NCBI GenBank assembly: GCA_040757115.1
Contig: JBFLYA010000239.1
Location: forward strand, 1-5,712
Reading direction: 5' to 3'
Source: a bacterium
GTDB taxonomy: Bacteria; UBA9089; CG2-30-40-21; SBAY01
DNA length: 5,712 nt
This document shows, in pieces, positions 5,445-5,712 of the stretch. A program made the translations under genes and the position numbers. Numbering within the stretch: position 1 is the first letter of the stretch; each line of letters opens with the position of its first letter. The notes beneath the pieces are model-generated. The model saw only the letters and a list, made by a program, of their open reading frames with translations. It was not told the origin of the DNA and ran no database searches.

Positions 5445-5517
5445 GGGACTCGGGACTCGGGATTCGGGACTCGGGAATAAAGGAATCCCCTAATCCCGAA
5501 CCCCGAACCCCGATTTT
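5445..5517 (+). terminator. Heptamer-built hairpin after argS, possible terminator
   Basis: The left arm is a heptamer tandem: GGGACTC (5445), GGGACTC (5452), GGGATTC (5459), GGGACTC (5466), then GGGAAT. The right arm carries CCCGAAC (5495), CCCGAAC (5502) and CCCGATT (5509). Pairing 5448-5478 with 5485-5515 gives 24 of 31 matches with no gaps and a 6-nt loop (5479-5484), followed by TTTT at 5514-5517. The position 7 bp after argS and the stable stem fit transcription termination, but the T-run is short. It may instead be a dispersed repeat. Confidence 0.45.
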
Positions 5518-5534
5518 CAGGAGAAAGGAAGTTT

Positions 5535-5570
5535 CACGCCAAGCACGCAAAGAACGCAAAGGAAAATAAG
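5535..5570. repeat. 9-bp tandem repeat CACGCAAAG
   Basis: Nonamers CACGCCAAG (5535), CACGCAAAG (5544) and AACGCAAAG (5553) follow one another, with a decayed fourth, GAAAATAAG (5562). The stretch is non-coding, downstream of argS. Confidence 0.55.
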
Positions 5571-5712
5571 GGAAAAAACTACCTTTAGGGCACAAAGTCT
5601 TATGGTGAAATGTCAAGTAAAAAATTAAGTTTTTTTAAAAATATTTTTCTTGACTTATATCCCTAAAAAGGCACAAAAATAGTATGTTCGGATACAAGTG
5701 AATTTTTTAAAT
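5571..5712. other. AT-rich end of window, no gene seen
   Basis: No start with a ribosome binding site and no ORF of substance is visible here. An inverted repeat pairs GTCAAG (5612-5617) with CTTGAC (5649-5654); after one mismatch, AAAA (5619-5622) pairs with TTTT (5644-5647), around an A/T-rich loop with a 7-T run. GGCACAAA occurs at 5589-5596 and 5670-5677. TTGACT at 5650-5655 resembles a -35 box, but no good -10 lies 16-18 bp downstream. It may lead to a gene beyond the window. Confidence 0.4.

Noticed and set aside
5314-5616. Reverse-strand ORF across the argS 3' end and the heptamer hairpin
   Set aside because: Its middle is translated heptamer repeat (repeated Pro-Glu-Ser/Arg-type residues), and the rest is antisense to the DALR domain.
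5650-5685. Promoter with TTGACT as -35
   Set aside because: The only -10-like hexamer, TAGTAT at 5680-5685, is 24 bp away; normal spacing gives ACAAAA. The TTGACT at 2609-2614 inside the miniature element fails in the same way.

Overview
The window is an AT-rich piece of a bacterial chromosome. It has three protein genes and one tRNA gene, all on the + strand, separated by intergenic DNA that is unusually rich in short repeats. Nothing in it fixes the taxon. Many short, mutually unrelated repeat motifs packed between housekeeping genes, plus a large secreted TPR-NHL-VWA protein, suggest an uncultured or candidate-phylum lineage. That is an impression, not a demonstration.

Layout. Bases 1-138 hold two families of short tandem repeats and a sequence like a transposable-element end, then a ribosome binding site. 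Bases 139-2433 encode an exported 764-residue protein with TPR repeats, a probable six-bladed NHL beta-propeller, a VWA-like domain with a damaged metal site and a Gly/His tail. Bases 2434-2766 contain a 247-bp palindromic non-coding element with perfect 11-bp terminal inverted repeats and an 8-bp target duplication. Bases 2767-3426 encode protein-L-isoaspartate O-methyltransferase (pcm). A tRNA-Pro(CGG) lies at 3480-3557. Bases 3558-3790 hold another element-like end, two sets of 7-bp tandem repeats and a small GC hairpin. Bases 3791-5437 encode arginyl-tRNA synthetase (argS). Bases 5438-5712 hold a long imperfect hairpin built from 7-bp units, a 9-bp tandem repeat and an AT-rich inverted repeat, with no gene.

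How the genes relate. pcm (protein repair), tRNA-Pro and argS (translation) are housekeeping genes with no obvious shared pathway beyond protein synthesis and quality control. The first gene is probably a cell-envelope or periplasmic protein of unknown function. Nothing shows that the four genes form one operon.

The most notable content is non-coding. The 2488-2734 element looks like a recently inserted miniature inverted-repeat transposable element. Its GTAA-initial ends and 8-bp duplication match the rules of the IS66 family. Related end sequences occur singly at three other places in the window.
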